A stretch of 64,000 nt of DNA, from contig JAPTYO010000017.1 of the NCBI GenBank assembly GCA_036873135.1, forward strand, positions 7,626,001-7,690,000, in the 5' to 3' direction. Both the position numbers and the translations under genes were made by a program. This stretch comes from Clarkia xantiana subsp. parviflora (taxonomy: Eukaryota; Streptophyta; Magnoliopsida; Myrtales; Onagraceae). Below the pieces are notes generated by a model. The model saw nothing but the letters and a program-made list of their open reading frames with translations. It searched no databases and had not been told where the DNA came from. Positions 43,287 through 54,251 of this stretch are shown here, in pieces (position 1 is the stretch's first letter; every line of letters starts with the position of its first letter).

Positions 43287-43967
43287 GATGGGTTCGATTA
43301 CAGCCGTCAGGCCCTTTAACGGGGAGGAAACGGCAAACAAGCCCACCAGGCCCAAAATGAAGATCAAGATGACCTAGGAGAAGGGTCCCGACGAAGGGAG
43401 TCCCGACAAGGCAAGGTCCCGACAGGGGAGCTGGAAGCCCCCGATGAGAAGCCTTTAAGTAGGCCCCGATGATGAATCCCTGAGAATGATTGGCCCTGTC
43501 ACGATGACGAGGGGCCCTGAGCGGTGACACAACGAGATAACTCTGGAGTCCCCGACGGGAGTCGGGACTCGATTATCAGAGGATAAGGCCAAGATATGCG
43601 GGGCGTGGCCGAGATACGCGGAACGTGGTTAAGATACACGGAGCGTGGCCGAGATACGCGGGGCATGGCTGAGATACGCGAGATCACATCCGAGATATGC
43701 GGGATACGGGCTAACCACCCCCAACGGTTCGCCAGGTACCTGAGGCATCTCTTTGCCTATAAAAGGGCAAGAGATCACCTCAGAACATTAACGTTGAATT
43801 CAGTACACTTTGAGATTACTGCTTGCCAGTCATACGAGATACTCATTTAAGCATCGGAGAGGGATTCTGGGTCACCGCCCGGTCTATCCCCTCTTGCAGG
43901 ATTGCGTGGAGCAAAGGAGCTAGGATTGCCGTCAAAGTTCGTACCGGAGTTCCACTGCGATCCAACA
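43287..43967 (+). repeat. Element B 3' LTR
   Basis: 681 bases, TGATGGG...CCAACA, followed by the TSD CGCAC. Confidence 0.95.
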
Positions 43968-43972
43968 CGCAC

Positions 43973-45800
43973 CCTGTTTAAAACTCATAAAATTTACAAG
44001 TCGAGTCTTGTACAACGTCGCCTTAGAGTGGAACTAAGAGACGGTATAAACTAGTATCTTGCTTAGCCAAGATAACACCTTTCAAATACACTAATTGTTA
44101 AGAAAAATTGCTATACGCAAAATACTTGGCAGGTTACAACATATATAGCGGCAAGCTATTCAGGAAAGAAGGGAAACATGCGTAATACATCATGCAAGCA
44201 ATCAGGAGAGCATCTCAAGTCATCAATCAAGAAGTGGCTAATGGTCACGGCTGCGGAGACTACATCTATGATTACTAGTCATCCACATCCAACAAAAACC
44301 TACAATGCGCAAGTCGCAACATCTTATGCTCTATCCATCTTGCCATGCCTTGGAATCTATCCAAGTGGGGCGCTCATAAAAACCTACAATGCGCAAGTTG
44401 CAACATCCTATGCTCTATCCATCTCGCCATGCCTTGGAATCTAACCAACAGGGGCGATCATAACACTCAACAATGAGCGACATACAGTCGCATCTACGGA
44501 CATCATGTTCATCATCTAAGGATATCTATCCTATTTTCCAAGTCCAAAGCATATGGACGGCATAGATAACTCGAGGTATGAAATATTACTAACAAGTTAT
44601 CACATGATTATTATTGAAAACAGGTCCAGGTGACAAAATATCATGCAAGCAAAGTCATAAACAAAGAATTATCAACATCAACCCATTCACAAAGGGTTCA
44701 ACATGCTGAAAGCAGACAGCCCGACACCAACCAAGAGTTAACATCATCTCTAAGGACCTATGACAAAGAGTTCATAATGTCAATATCAAATGCAATGTCG
44801 TCATCCACACAAAGGACACGACAAGAATGATTGTTTCAACATTCAACACAACATAGCTCTTCAACATAAGGGCGACAATCAACAATACGGGCATCAAAAA
44901 AATCAGCAATCAACAAATACTTACCTCAATAGGAGTAACGCTCCTCCTTGGGCCGGTCCCTCGACCGGGGGGCAGAAGACACCACTGCACAACCCTCAAC
45001 TCTATTTCCTTTATTACAAGAAGGAATTAGCACGGTCATGCTCGGCATAAACAACTAAGAATCGCTCGAGGAACGCGCCCCTGCGTCGGATCTTTTGAGA
45101 ATTATGCTAAAAAAAGAAGCTGCAGCCAACAATAACTTGGAAAATTAACAAGTTCAAAGAAGATACAATGAGACATCTTACTCACAAGCCCTTTACCGCG
45201 ACCGTGTCCGAAAACTCCAGAGTAGCGGGGGCACTTGTACGGACATTCCTCCCAACAAACGGATTACTGTACACATCAGCTATCTGCAAAGACAAGCTTT
45301 TTCCCATCAAGATGGAGATAGTGGACTTACTCATGGTAACAGCCGTGCGAAAACTAATTCTGACAAGAAGACAGCAAGATCTGATATCCTGGAAAATGCA
45401 ACCAACAATCCAGTCAGTGCGTAAACACGCATCAACACTTATGCAAACATTTATGCAACAGACGTTCCATATGAGACAGCTATGTACGTACAAGACTCGT
45501 TAGTCTTCGCGCAACAAGTAACAAGCATCACGCAAGAGGCGCAACCTCTTCAACACATTAACTTTGCATGACAACATCGAGCTCATACTCGCAGCATACA
45601 AGATTACAAGGGTGAAATATTTTCTAAGTATTTTGCTCAAGATGACAGTCAACATATTACAAACTGTCAGCATACAACTATGTGTCAGCATATTATCAGG
45701 AGTTGGCATATAACCAGTGTTCGCATCAAGCATACGGATACAGCATACATAGACAGGGATGGTGAAAAGATTCTAAGTGCGGGGGCAAATACGCACATAC
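43973..45800. other. Element G internal non-coding region right of element B
   Basis: No convincing gene. It includes two copies of an approximately 84-bp unit (acctacaatgcgcaagt at 44300 and 44383) and general A/C-rich sequence. A 111-codon frame at 45168-45503 has no recognisable motif. Confidence 0.55.
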
Positions 45801-46230
45801 ATATACATTCATACATGTCAACAAGGATGCATGTCGACAAGGAGAAAATATTTTCTAAGTATTTCCATGTACGTACATACATGTCGACAATGATGCATGT
45901 CGACAAGGAGAAAATATTTTCTAAATGTTTCCATGTACACTCATACATGTCGACAAGGATGCATGTCGACAAAGAGAAATTATTTTCTAAGTGTTTCAAT
46001 GTACGTACATACATGTCAACAAGGATGCATGTCGACAAGGAGAAAATATTTTCTAAGTGTTTCCATGTATGTACATACATGTCGACAAGGATGCATGTCG
46101 ACAAGGAGAAAATATTTTCTAAGTGTTTCCATGTACATTCATACATGTCGACAATGATGCATGTCGACAAGGAGAAAATATTTCCTAAGTGTTTCCATGT
46201 ACATATATACATGTCGACAAAGATGGATTG
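45801..46230. repeat. Tandem array, 66 bp unit, element G
   Basis: Six to seven copies spaced exactly 66 bases (gagaaaata at 45842, 45908, 45974 and 46040). Each has the doubled word atgtcgacaaggatgcatgt and tttctaagtgtttcc. It reads open in several frames on both strands only because 66 is a multiple of three. Confidence 0.95.
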
Positions 46231-47861
46231 CATACAACAAGTAGCTATGCCTCCTAAGCACACCTACGACGCTCATCGATAAAGCTCATACGACGAAATC
46301 TATGGTAACAAGCATTAGATATCGTTTATATATTTTCTAAGTGTTTTAACATGTTTGCAGAAAATGACCGACAGTCTATACATGATGCTCAACAATACAT
46401 CGCCTAAGCTATCATTTTCAGCATACAACCATTAGCGTCAACGCGCATAGCAAAGTTGATACGTGCAACAAAAGTGGCCAACATCCCAAGAAGCTATCAT
46501 GCAAGCAGTATGACTAATGTGACGAACCGCGAAGAGCAAACACGACAACACTTAGGAAAAATATTTTTCTAAGGCATCAAGACAACAAACGACTACCCCC
46601 AAAGACGTTTGGCAACTTCCGACAACCAACAAACCCGTTAAGGGAAAAACTACACGTACCGACCAAAAGACTTTTACGCGAAGGCATAGGGGCAATATGT
46701 CCGATGGGGAATTTTACCACGACTATGCACGGAGGTAAAAAATCGTCTAAGGCATGGGCTAACGGCGATAGCAACAACAACCAACCAGCAATTTTCAACA
46801 TACGAACACCAATGAGCAGCTCTATGCAACTACAACGACAAATAGTCCAAAGGAACAACAACATGGCAACATTCAAAAATCAAGACGAAGCTTTCTTGTA
46901 AAATCGACTTTCCAGACTACCTCAAAATGTGACAAAAAGTATCACAATTGACTCCACTGTCGAGACAATTTCAGAAAGGTAAAGACCGCGGCGAACGGAG
47001 CACGGGAAGGCGGCGCGTGGGTTGCCACCCACGCGCCGGCAGGGCAGCACGCATGCGACGGCGTGTGAGGGCGCGTCCGACGTCGTATGGCGATTCTGAA
47101 GGCGGCGCCGGAATCCTTGCGATGATCTGAGTCGATTGGTGGTGTCATATTCTGAAAACAAGTCAAGAATCAAACACGTAACTCTCGGGATACACCTAAA
47201 GTTTACGACGGTGAAGAAACTATGAACAAGCAAATGGTTTCCAGAAATGGTGGAGCAATCACCTACAAAGAAGGATGAAGAATGAATTCCAAAAAAGCTG
47301 GAAGAATGATTGGGGATTAGTGTAATCACATATCCCAAAAGATGCCTTGATAATAAGGATCAAATGAGTAATTCATCTACATCCACGCCTAAGTGCTTAC
47401 GGTATACTCCACCCTCTTCTAAGTATTTGTCTCTACGCACATGATTATTTTGGTATTACGCATATCAAATTCGTTATGCATGTTTGCATATTGCATGATT
47501 CATGATTCATTAATCGCTAATTCATTTTAGAGTATACGGATTTTATTTCTAGCATCACGTAATTACGTTCTTGCCATGACCGTTACTTGTGCATGCATGT
47601 TGATAAAAAGCATGTCCGCATGACATATTACTAATTGCTTATATCCCTAACAATAATCATGTTTGCACGATATATACGCGCATTCTCTATTGCACTAACC
47701 GTGATAACAGGAAATAAAGTAACTCGGTCAAAAAATCAAAGGACGGACGAAATCAAGACTTCTATGTCCAACCGACAATCAAAACCGGAAGGTTAGCGTC
47801 AAGCTCAAATTAGACACGTACCCTAACTCAAAATAGAGTCAAGAAAGGTTTTAAACCGTTA
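46231..47861. other. Element G internal region with a GC-rich island
   Basis: Mostly AT-rich, but 46985-47110 is sharply GC-rich (gcgtgggttgccacccacgc, an inverted repeat, then cggcggcg-type words). It lies where elements B and C have the upstream region of their antisense gene. No antisense protein was recognised here. Confidence 0.45.
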
Positions 47862-47878
47862 CTTGACTCGGGGGCAAG
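47862..47878 (+). other. Element G polypurine-tract region
   Basis: TTGACTCGGGGGCAAG directly before the LTR start TGATG; nearly the same as element C's tract. Confidence 0.7.
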
Positions 47879-48822
47879 TGATGTATATGTGTCCAATTCG
47901 GGTTCGTATTTATATTTCGGACCTCGTAAACATGTCGAAAATCACATCACGGTTTAAAAACGCCTCCCAAGGGTCGAAACGGTTCGGAAGCGCGTTACGC
48001 ACGTCCGGACAGGATCTCCGGATTGCAAACAACCCGGATGTCCGGATTGCAGCACAACCCGGACCTCCGGGTTGCAGCAACCCGGACCTCCGGGTTGCAG
48101 CAACCCGGACCTCCGGATTGCTCTACGGGTATTACGCGATTACTGTTTACGCGATTACCGTTACGTGTAGAGAAGTCGAGTTCGCGCGTTGCCAATATTG
48201 ATGACGGTTACCGCTTGCTTTTGAACTGTCGTCAAACCGCTCTAAAACCGGGTCCGGTCCCAAGGAAGCCTATAAATAGGAGGCCTTGGCCACCCATTTT
48301 CACACATCCTCTCATTTGCCCAACTTTGGCACTTTGAGCTCTGACTTCTCTCTAGAAATATTTTCTCCCTCTAAGATTACCATTTTAGCCCTATTGTGAC
48401 TTAGGCATCGGAGAGGGCTCCACTAGGACCACCCCCCTCTCCGTGCTAGTACTGGCCCTTCGTGCAGGAACCAGCGATCCGCGGCTAAGAAGAGGAAGAG
48501 AAATAGGAGTAAGATGTGCCCAGACGCTCAGACTTGTGCACAGACCACTGTTTCCCGAGACTCAGACGCCTCCTGAGACACAACTGTTTCCCGAGACTCA
48601 GACGCCTCCTGAGATACAACCGTTTCCCGAGACTCAGACGCCTCCTGAGACACAACCATTTTCCGAGACACCGACCTTTTCCGAGACACAGCGTTAAAAC
48701 CGAACACTCGTCATCGGCATCAGGCTAATACCTCTTCCAGGCGAAGGGTGTCAGCCCAAAATACCCGCACAACCTAATCAGATAGACGCGTCCATTCGAC
48801 CCAGTTCATCCAGGACGCAACA
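47879..48822 (+). repeat. Element G 3' LTR
   Basis: 944 bases, complete, ending CAACA before the TSD TCTAT. A TATAAATA box is at 48271-48278. The 3' part has four units of a 42-bp repeat built on cccgagactcagacgcctcc (48545-48690) and, upstream, three units of ggacctccgggttgcagcaa (48050-48110). Confidence 0.92.
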
Positions 48823-48979
48823 TCTATGTATATATATTATCAATCACAAAGATCTAAAACTTGATAATGGAAATATAATTTAAATCATAATAATAGCTAA
48901 ACTGTGGTTGATGAGCTAATTACTTCCGTAATTTTAAGCCGTAAACATTAACACTAAACTCTTTCTCAAGGAATTGTCT

Positions 48980-49224
48980 GGGACCTTTCTACAATGCTCT
49001 TGGAGCACCATGCTTTTGCCACTAATTTTTTTATTTTTCTTTTGCCCTAAAGGTGAACCCCATAGGGAAATTGATATTATTAATAGTATGATACACATCT
49101 TAGGTGTAGTTAAAAAATTCATACTTTTTCATACTTTTAAAGTTTTAGTTATGTTACAATTAAGTCCACCATAGTATTAAAAAAATCAAAAGCATGGTGC
49201 TCCCAAAGCATAGTAGAAAAATCC
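48980..49224. mobile_element. hAT-like MITE, 245 bp
   Basis: Terminal inverted repeats of about 35 bp sharing GGAGCACCATGCTTTTG and TTTCTAC, flanked by the 8-bp direct repeat AATTGTCT (48972-48979 and 49225-49232). AT-rich interior without coding capacity. An 8-bp duplication fits hAT; the terminal bases are imperfectly matched. Confidence 0.72.
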
Positions 49225-49232
49225 AATTGTCT

Positions 49233-49640
49233 TGCACAAAAAAAGCACATCAAATATATAAGTTTAGATATAAATTTTGCATTGAATAAACGCGATATTT
49301 ATAAAGTTGTTTTTGGTAGAAATATGAATAATGTTGGCATACACAGGAGGTAATAACTATGTTTCACATGATCATTGGACTTGTGCAGAACGGAAGTAAC
49401 CGAATCGATAGAAAGGAAGAACGGCAGAAGTGAAATGAAAACCCTATAGAGCTCTAGAGGAATTTGGAATTCATCTTAATAGTTCATTAATTTGGCCTTC
49501 ATCCCCCCATAAATACCTAAGTAACTAATTAAAATAACAAAGTTACACCATAATTTCGCATCCAATAAATAATACATACAAAGCAAAATAAAAGAAACAA
49601 AATGGTCCTCAAACATTTGCAAAGTTCAAAATGCATCATT
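49233..49640. other. Spacer left of Copia fragment E
   Basis: No gene seen. It may contain a worn LTR of element E, but no ends could be identified. Confidence 0.4.
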
Positions 49641-51047
49641 GGACCTAATACATGGGCGGAACATAAATGGGCCAAATACAAACCCAAACCAGCCAACATA
49701 ATTCAGACCAAATCAACAAATGGTCTATGTAGTTCAACACTCCCCTCAATTTGAACTCGGAAAGATGTCTTAGTAAAGACATCAAAAGCTTATTAGAGGT
49801 CCTTAAATGCTTTAACCAAAGAAAACTTGAGGAAACTCGATCTCTAATAAAATGACAATCACCTTCAATATGTTTAGTACGTTTAGGGAAAACATGATTA
49901 ATAGATATTTGTATTGTTGCCTTATTATCCAATGTAGGGCCACTGGTTTACTTGAAGAAAAACCTAGTTCATAAAGCATACCATGCAACCAAACTAATTC
50001 AGTAGCAGTGTCACGCATACTGTGATACTCTACTTCAGCTGAAGAACAATAAATAGTTAACCGTTTTTTAACTTTTTCAACAAACCAATGATTCACCAGT
50101 AAAAACGCAATAGCCAGCTACTGACCTACGAGATTCAATACACCTAGCATAGTCTGAATCAAATAACACACTAATATCCAAACTATTTTTAGTAGACAAT
50201 AAAATACATAATCTAGCCTGCTGCTTTAAGTATCTCACAACTTGAATAACTGCATCATAATGAGACTTTTTCGGGTTTTGCATTTACTGACTTAAATACT
50301 GAACTTCATAAGCAATATCTGGCCTAGTAATAGGCAAATAAACCAGTCTACCAATCAAACGCCTGTAAATACTAGGTTCAGAAAGCAATTGATCATCGCG
50401 ATTCAAATTCAAGCTCTCATCATATCCTATTGAAGTAAACCTGACATTTTGCTCCATAGGAGTGCCACAAGGTTTATCACCTAACAAACCAACATTAGAA
50501 AGAAATTTAAGGACATATATTTGTTGACAAAGCACGATACCTTCATTGGACCTTCTTACCTCAATGCCATAAAATATTTTAAGTCCCCTAAATCCTTCAT
50601 TTTAATATTTGTTTGGAATACATTTTTCAATTCACTAATCATAGATGCACTATTCCGAATGATTAACAAATCGTCAGCATACACAAGCAGTGTAACAATC
50701 TTTCACCTCTTCTCTTTGTAAAAATAGAATAATCCAAATAACTTTACCTATAACCATTCCTGAGAAGACCCTCAGCTAACTTGATATTCCATTGTCTTGA
50801 AGCTTACTTCATTCCATATAATGATTTGTGTAATTTGCAAACAATACCAGAAGATAGAACACATAACTCCCGCCGATTATCTAGGAGGTAAATCCATGCA
50901 AACTTCCTCACTTAAGTCACCCTCAAGAAAAACATTATATACACCCATTTGGTATAAGGGCCACAAAAACAATGAAGTAAGAGACAAAACAATCCTAAAT
51001 ATCCCTATTTTTGTAACATGAGAAAAAGTTTCATCATATTATTCGTG
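49640..51047 (-). pseudogene. Copia fragment E: decayed RT and RNase H
   Basis: On the minus strand, translated pieces in several frames show Copia RT (a degenerate NVFLEGDLSEEV-type block near 50940), then LKFLSNVGLLGDKPCGTPME, SIYRRLIGRLVYLPITRPDI and the RNase H part SRRSVAGYCVFTGES to EVEYHSMRDTATELVWL. Many stops and frameshifts. The upstream portion ends where element D is inserted; the rest could not be recognised on the right side of D. Confidence 0.85.
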
Positions 51048-51052
51048 TGTTC

Positions 51053-52173
51053 TGTTAGCAAATATCAGGGTCAAAACTGCAAAACAGAAAAGTTGAGGGA
51101 TCAATCTGCAATTTCTGAAATTTCAATGACTAAAATATAATTAGTCAAATTTCGGTTCTTACATTTAACTATATCAATTAACAAGCAAGAGATTGACAAT
51201 TCCGAAATTACACGTAGAACGACAGAAACGAATACGTGATTTTTAATACTGAGGCCCGTGCTAATCACGGTCTCCTTAAGGAAATTTTGCCCCACTCCAC
51301 ATTCGGTTTATGAAAATGAGTTTAAACACGGGGCGATCACCTCCCAGGATTCAAAAGTGTCGTCAATACGTGTTATGCAACCAACACGTTTGACCGAACC
51401 GAACCTAATACCTGAACACAAAAGGATTTTCGATAAGCCGACGACGACGGTAGAAAAAAAACGAAGAAGAATGAATTAACATATTACGGTATGCTGCGAG
51501 AATAAATAACAGCAAGCACGATAACAGAGAACAGACGACAGCAGCAGGCACCACTTGACAGCAGCACGCAGAGAACACTAGTATACTAGAGGAGAATATT
51601 TTCAAAAAAGATGTGTGGAAATGTGAGGGGAATGACCTCTATTTATAGTCACATTGCTGAGTTCTGCATTAATGAAGTGTGATTAATTCGGGTAATAATT
51701 AATCACAGTAATTGCAGCAATAAAACTATAGTAAATGAACTGTTTAGTTCATTTTCCCTTCATTAATCATCTGCTAAGAAGGCAGACAGTCTCTGCTGGT
51801 TCGGTTCATAAAATCTGGACGAACCAGGGACCGGTTCAGCAAAACCCGACCCGCGCAAGGCAAGCAATACCGAACCGACAACCGTGTACGCACGTCGCGG
51901 GCGCGCACACAAGCCAAGCTTACCGGGGTGTGTATTCGATCCACTCGACTGCACCCCCCCCTACGCGCGTGGTGAGAGCCTTCCATCTATTAACTTGTTA
52001 CTACTATAACAAGTCTAGCTTAATATAAACTAGACAAAAAATCTAGTTTTGGCCGGTGTGGTACAAAGTGCGTATACATACGCACATAGCACAGCCAATG
52101 CCAATCACATACCATGGCTACTTGGGCTGAAAATTATAAAGCCCATCAGGCTTTATAATTGCCAAGTCCAACA
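51053..52173 (-). repeat. Element D 3' LTR
   Basis: 1121 bases. On the element strand the purine tract ATGTGGGGGAT immediately precedes TGTTGGACTTGG. It also shows the undisturbed target site of the MULE found in the other LTR (ggctttataattgcc at 52149). Confidence 0.93.
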
Positions 52174-52774
52174 ATCCCCCACATGAATGGAAATTGGAAT
52201 CCTAACGGTAGTTCTAAACTCGAATGTTGTGTTCAACGGTCAATACCTGCAAAGGATAGGTAGGGGTGACCCTTTGAACCTATTCCTTGTGAGATCATGC
52301 CTTCTGTACTGACTGGTCGGTAGACGCGATGTCCTTGAACTGACTGTCGTTGGTGTAAATGACGACATAACCCACACAGGTACCTTCCTAGTATAGTTCG
52401 GTTCACGCCCTGTGCCTAGGCCCTGGATCACTAGCCTGGTTATGCAAGCGTTTCTAAGAATTGCGCTCTCAACAATTCATTTCGAAGCGGCCCCACTTCT
52501 CACTCGCATAGGTGATTCTATTGTCTCAAGAGCATTACCACGACTCTGAGTTCTCTTTATGAATCATTAAAAGCTTTGCGAAAACGTGATTTAAATTAAG
52601 TAATTACTTTGCTCGGTTTAATCGTTGATTGAAGATCAACAAATGCAAAAGCTTAACATCTTCTCCATCACTGTTTGCATCATAGGAATGGGCTTAGGGA
52701 TTGACCCCCACAGTGACCACTCACTCTTGTGGTTAGGTTGTCCCATTGAACCAAGTTCTTGGGATCTCCAGTCA
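52174..52774 (-). other. Element D 3' internal spacer
   Basis: Non-coding stretch between the RNase H stop and the 3' LTR, starting with the purine tract. No gene seen. Confidence 0.6.
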
Positions 52775-53583
52775 TCATAGTTGAGTTTTCCTTCTCAAGA
52801 GTGTTTCCTCCACGGGCTTTAGCTCCATTCCTTTCGACGCTTGGCCAAATAATTCTCTGTTTAACCCTTTGGTTAGCGGATCCGCAATATTATCAACCGA
52901 TCTCGTAAAGTCGATCGTGATAATTCCGGTAGAGAGTAATTGCCTAATGGAACCGTGTCTTCGACGGATATGTCTTGACTTTCCATTATATATAAAATTG
53001 TGCGCTCTGCCAATCGCGGCTTGACAATCGCAATGAATGTAGATTGCGGGCACAGGTTTTGGCCATCTCGGAACATCCTCGAGGAAATGGCGTACCCATT
53101 CTGCATCTTCGGCACATTTATCCAGTTCAATAAACTCGGATTCTATCGTGGATCTGGCTATGACTATTTGCTTTGAGGATTTCCACGACACTGCTGCACC
53201 TCCTAAGGTGAATACGTAACCACTCATACTCAAAGAGTTCGTGTCTCTGGAATCGAGGACATCCAGTTCGCATCACTATAGCTTTCGACCACATAAGGAT
53301 ATCTTGTATAGTATAGACCATGACTCCGAGTATATCTTAGATACTTCAGTAACATTATTACCCCATGCCAGTGATCAACACTGGGGTTACTCGTATATCG
53401 ACTCAACACATTTACAGCGTGAGCGATATCTGGCCTAATGCATGACATTAAGTACATGACACTTCCTATAATTCGAGCGTACTCAATTTGGGAAACTGAA
53501 TCTCCCTTGTTCTTCGAGAAGTAATTACTCGTATCTATTGGGGTACTAACCTCGTTCTTGTCATCTTTGATAAATTTATCCAA
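52775..53583 (-). pseudogene. Element D RNase H region
   Basis: Two overlapping frames. The first (53583-53230) has the RT-RNase H connection, with YARIIGSVMYLMSCIRPDI and VESYSDANW (catalytic Asp). The second (53233-52775) has [35 protein letters not shown] and [13 protein letters not shown] to DPLTKGL. A frame change near 53235 separates them. Confidence 0.88.
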
Positions 53584-54245
53584 AATCTTGTCACGTAATG
53601 ACTTTGACTTTGAACAAGACCTTCCGATGTTCTATGGATTTTGATTCCAAGAATCACATCGGCAAGGCCCATATCTTTCATATCGAACCTCGAACTCAAC
53701 ATACGCTTGGTGGACCGGACCATCTCATCGTTACTTCCAACGATAAGCATGTCATCTACGTAAAGACACAAAATATCATAACCTTTATCTGTATCTTTCA
53801 CGTAAATATATTTGTTACACTCATTTATTTTGAATCTTTTCTTCATCATAACGTTGTCAAATTTATGATGCCATTGTTTAGGCGCCTGTTTTAAGCCATA
53901 TAGGGATTTTACAAGCATACAGACTTTCTTTTCTTGCCCTCGCACAGAGAAACCCTCAGGTTGTTCCATGTAGATTTCTTCCTCTAAATCTCCATTTAAG
54001 AAAGCTCTTTTCACATCCATTTGATGTACTTCTAAATTTCGCAACGCTGCAATAGCAAGTACCATCCTAATGGAAGTGATTCTGGTTACTGGTGAATATG
54101 TATCAAAATAATCTAGTCCTTCATTTTGTCTGTATCCTTTGATGACAAGTCGGGCTTTATATTTATCAATCGAACCATCTGCTTTAATTTTACGTTTAAA
54201 AATCCACTTGTAGCCTAGCGGTTTGCTTCCGGGCGGAAGATCCAC
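53535..54245 (-). CDS. Element D reverse transcriptase core
   Basis: About 236 residues. YKARLVIKGYRQNEGLDY, VHQMDVKRAFLNGDLEEEI and the catalytic LYVDDMLIVGSND identify a Copia RT with the active YVDD intact. A Trp codon before ELVDLPPGSK is TAG (54246-54248), so it is not joined to integrase. The 3' end runs into the RNase H frame by a frame change near 53580. Confidence 0.9.
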   Translation of the reverse strand: MDLPPGSKPLGYKWIFKRKIKADGSIDKYKARLVIKGYRQNEGLDYFDTYSPVTRITSIRMVLAIAALRNLEVHQMDVKRAFLNGDLEEEIYMEQPEGFSVRGQEKKVCMLVKSLYGLKQAPKQWHHKFDNVMMKKRFKINECNKYIYVKDTDKGYDILCLYVDDMLIVGSNDEMVRSTKRMLSSRFDMKDMGLADVILGIKIHRTSEGLVQSQSHYVTRFWINLSKMTRTRLVPQ

Positions 54246-54251
54246 TAGCTC

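Larger units (their letters stand above)
30440..43967 (+). mobile_element. Element B: Tat-like Gypsy retrotransposon with internal LTR-gag duplication
   Basis: Outer LTRs at 30440-31151 and 43287-43967, TGATGGG...CCAACA, with the perfect duplication CGCAC (30435-30439 and 43968-43972). Order: LTR, primer site, gag copy 1, partial LTR, primer site, gag copy 2, protease, RT, RNase H, integrase, tandem repeats, antisense gene (minus strand), purine tract, LTR. Gag copy 1 is frameshifted. Gag copy 2 and RT hold frameshifts and stops. The integrase lacks a catalytic Asp. The outer LTRs are very similar except for a 30-base duplication in the 5' copy, so insertion into G is fairly recent. Confidence 0.92.
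27155..48822 (+). mobile_element. Element G: non-autonomous Tat-like LTR element carrying element B
   Basis: The ends are TGATGG...CAACA, with the 5-bp duplication TCTAT at 27150-27154 and 48823-48827. The left LTR is truncated (27155-27548); the right is complete (47879-48822). Without nested element B (13.5 kb) it is about 8.1 kb. The only protein trace is a Gag C-terminal fragment with a zinc knuckle; no protease, RT or integrase motif was found. The interior is mostly tandem repeats and unique sequence. The LTR start and the purine tract (GACTCGGGGGCAAG) resemble those of element C, so G is probably a relative that depended on others. Confidence 0.82.

Noticed and set aside
45680..46282. 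Long open frames on both strands (about 200 codons each)
   Set aside because: They arise because the tandem unit is 66 bp, a multiple of three, without stops in some frames. The translations are pure repeats.
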